Assembly: GCA_946570335.1 (NCBI GenBank)
Contig: CAMNYG010000057.1
Location: 1 to 7,271, forward strand
Direction: 5' to 3'
DNA: 7,271 nucleotides
Source of the DNA: an uncultured Dietzia sp.
GTDB taxonomy: Bacteria; Actinomycetota; Actinomycetes; Mycobacteriales; Mycobacteriaceae
Shown here: piece after piece, positions 6,581-7,271 of the stretch
How positions within the stretch are numbered: the stretch's first letter is position 1
Layout of the letters: the number at the start of each line of letters is the position of its first letter
Made by a program: the position numbers and the translations under genes
Notes under the pieces: generated by a model
Seen by the model: only the letters and a program-made list of their open reading frames with translations
Databases searched by the model: none
Told to the model about the DNA's origin: nothing

Positions 6581-7271
6581 GGGGTCTCCTGGTTCATGCC
6601 GAGCATGACCTGCAGCAGCGTCGGCGGCGCGGGTGCCCCGGGCTCAGGAGATGGGAGTGGACCGAAGAGGGGTCCGGGGCGCGAGGTGAACACGTTGGGC
6701 ATTCCCTCCACTGGGTTGGAGCCGGTGTCGGTGACGACGAACGGCGCGTGCACGTCGGGGTCGGGGAACGGTAGCCCGTAGCAGTGGGGCCCGGTGCTCG
6801 CGTTGACCTTGGGGAGGTCCTTGGGATACTCGTACGCCCGCGCGCCCTGCTGGAAGCCGGACTTGAACACCAGGCCGGGCTGGTCCTTGCCGCCGAACGC
6901 CGAGGTGGCTCCCTCGACGCCCTGGTTGAGGCCGACGATCAGGCAGGTGAGCATCGGCGAGTATTCGGCGAGCAGGCTGGTCGACGCGCGCAGGTCGGCC
7001 AGCGCCTTGACCAGCTGGTCACCGTTCTCCGACAGCAGCGTCTTGCCAGTCTCACCGGTTCCGATCGCCGCGGCGAGCAGCTGCTCGAAGCGCGCCTGGT
7101 TGTTGACGATGTTGTTGCCGACGTCCGTGCCGGAGTCGAGGATGCGCATGAGGTCGGGGGTGACGTCCGCGTAGAGGTTGGCCACGCGTGAGCCCTTGGC
7201 GAGGTCGCGCTGGAGGGTCTCGATCTGCGGGTTGATCTCCTCCAGGTAGGCGTTCAGGTCGGTGATCGTCT
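6577..7271 (-). CDS. mceA: MceA, MCE-family lipid transporter subunit, C-terminal part (runs off right edge)
   Basis: The frame is open from the right edge to a TGA at 6579-6577, giving 230 complete codons. The visible part starts TITDLNAYLEEINPQIETLQ, so the membrane anchor and MCE domain are off the edge. It shows the end of the helical region (NPQIETLQRDL, YADVTPDLMRIL, and a helix through LVKALADLRASTSLLAEYSP), then the C-terminal domain with MLTCLIVGLNQGV and GPHCYGLPFPDP. Those two cysteines are at 6943-6945 and 6781-6783. A Pro-rich tail and LLQVMLGMNQETP end the protein. The GTG at 7185 falls inside the helical region and is not the start. The pattern YSP..xCLxxGL and GPxCxGLPxP, plus its place before mceB, identify the A subunit. 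Confidence 0.92.
   Translation of the reverse strand, partial: TITDLNAYLEEINPQIETLQRDLAKGSRVANLYADVTPDLMRILDSGTDVGNNIVNNQARFEQLLAAAIGTGETGKTLLSENGDQLVKALADLRASTSLLAEYSPMLTCLIVGLNQGVEGATSAFGGKDQPGLVFKSGFQQGARAYEYPKDLPKVNASTGPHCYGLPFPDPDVHAPFVVTDTGSNPVEGMPNVFTSRPGPLFGPLPSPEPGAPAPPTLLQVMLGMNQETP

Larger units (their letters stand above)
1..7271 (-). other. mce operon segment (mceA'-mceB-mceC-mceD-mceE-mceF-Mce-associated')
   Basis: Seven consecutive minus-strand genes fill the window with no gap between them. The junctions overlap: mceA/mceB 4 bases (GTGA, 6577-6580), mceB/mceC 8 bases (ATGAGTAA, 5525-5532), mceC/mceD 4 bases (ATGA, 4381-4384), mceD/mceE 1 base with the ATG start or 4 with the GTG start (3119-3122), mceE/mceF 4 bases (ATGA, 1863-1866), and mceF/accessory gene 1 base (TAGTG, at 448). 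This fits one polycistronic message with coupled translation. The A-to-F order followed by an Mce-associated gene is the classic actinobacterial layout. Promoter, yrbE permease genes and operon end all lie outside the window. Confidence 0.93.

Noticed and set aside
6577..7185. MceA as a complete 202-residue protein starting at the GTG at 7185
   Set aside because: The frame is open to the right edge and the upstream codons encode typical MceA helical sequence. The GTG is an internal valine.
1..7271. A novel defence, mobile or RNA-based system
   Set aside because: All bases are accounted for by overlapping mce-operon genes. I saw no repeat array, transposase, integrase, toxin-antitoxin pair or non-coding gap.

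Overview
The window is one uninterrupted minus-strand block of a high-GC actinobacterial mce (mammalian cell entry) operon. Read 5'->3' on the minus strand, right to left here, it holds: the 3' part of mceA (running off the right edge), complete mceB, mceC, mceD, mceE and mceF, and the 5' part of an Mce-associated membrane protein gene (running off the left edge). Every base is coding. I see no promoter, terminator, RNA gene, insertion sequence, CRISPR array or intergenic gap. The long plus-strand open frames are GC-rich antisense shadows.

The strong GC bias in third positions, GTG starts and the six-subunit A-F organisation followed by an Mce-associated gene point to the order Mycobacteriales (relatives of Mycobacterium, Rhodococcus, Gordonia, Dietzia, Nocardia). 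I cannot name the genus from this sequence. The permease genes (yrbEA/yrbEB) usually found just upstream of mceA would lie beyond the right edge. The ATPase MceG is normally encoded elsewhere.

Layout, left to right: Mce-associated protein (1-448, partial), mceF (448-1866), mceE lipoprotein (1863-3119), mceD (3119-4384), mceC (4381-5532), mceB (5525-6580), mceA (6577-7271, partial). Neighbouring genes overlap by 1-8 bases, so the set looks co-transcribed and translationally coupled.

By family knowledge, the six Mce subunits assemble as a heterohexamer: each gives one MCE domain to a ring and a long helix to a tube crossing the periplasm, which carries lipids to an inner-membrane YrbE permease driven by MceG. 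MceB, C, D and F here each show an N-terminal membrane anchor. MceE is lipid-anchored. The MCE domain is visible in B-F, and the visible part of MceA matches the C-terminal half of the family. The substrate cannot be read from the sequence; other Mce systems import fatty or mycolic acids (Mce1) or sterols (Mce4).

I found no previously undescribed system. The points worth a second look are details within the mce operon: uneven pore-loop residues, a subunit-specific cysteine pattern, no Shine-Dalgarno sequence at mceC, an atypical lipobox and an RGD tripeptide in MceE, and a cut-off accessory gene at the left edge.
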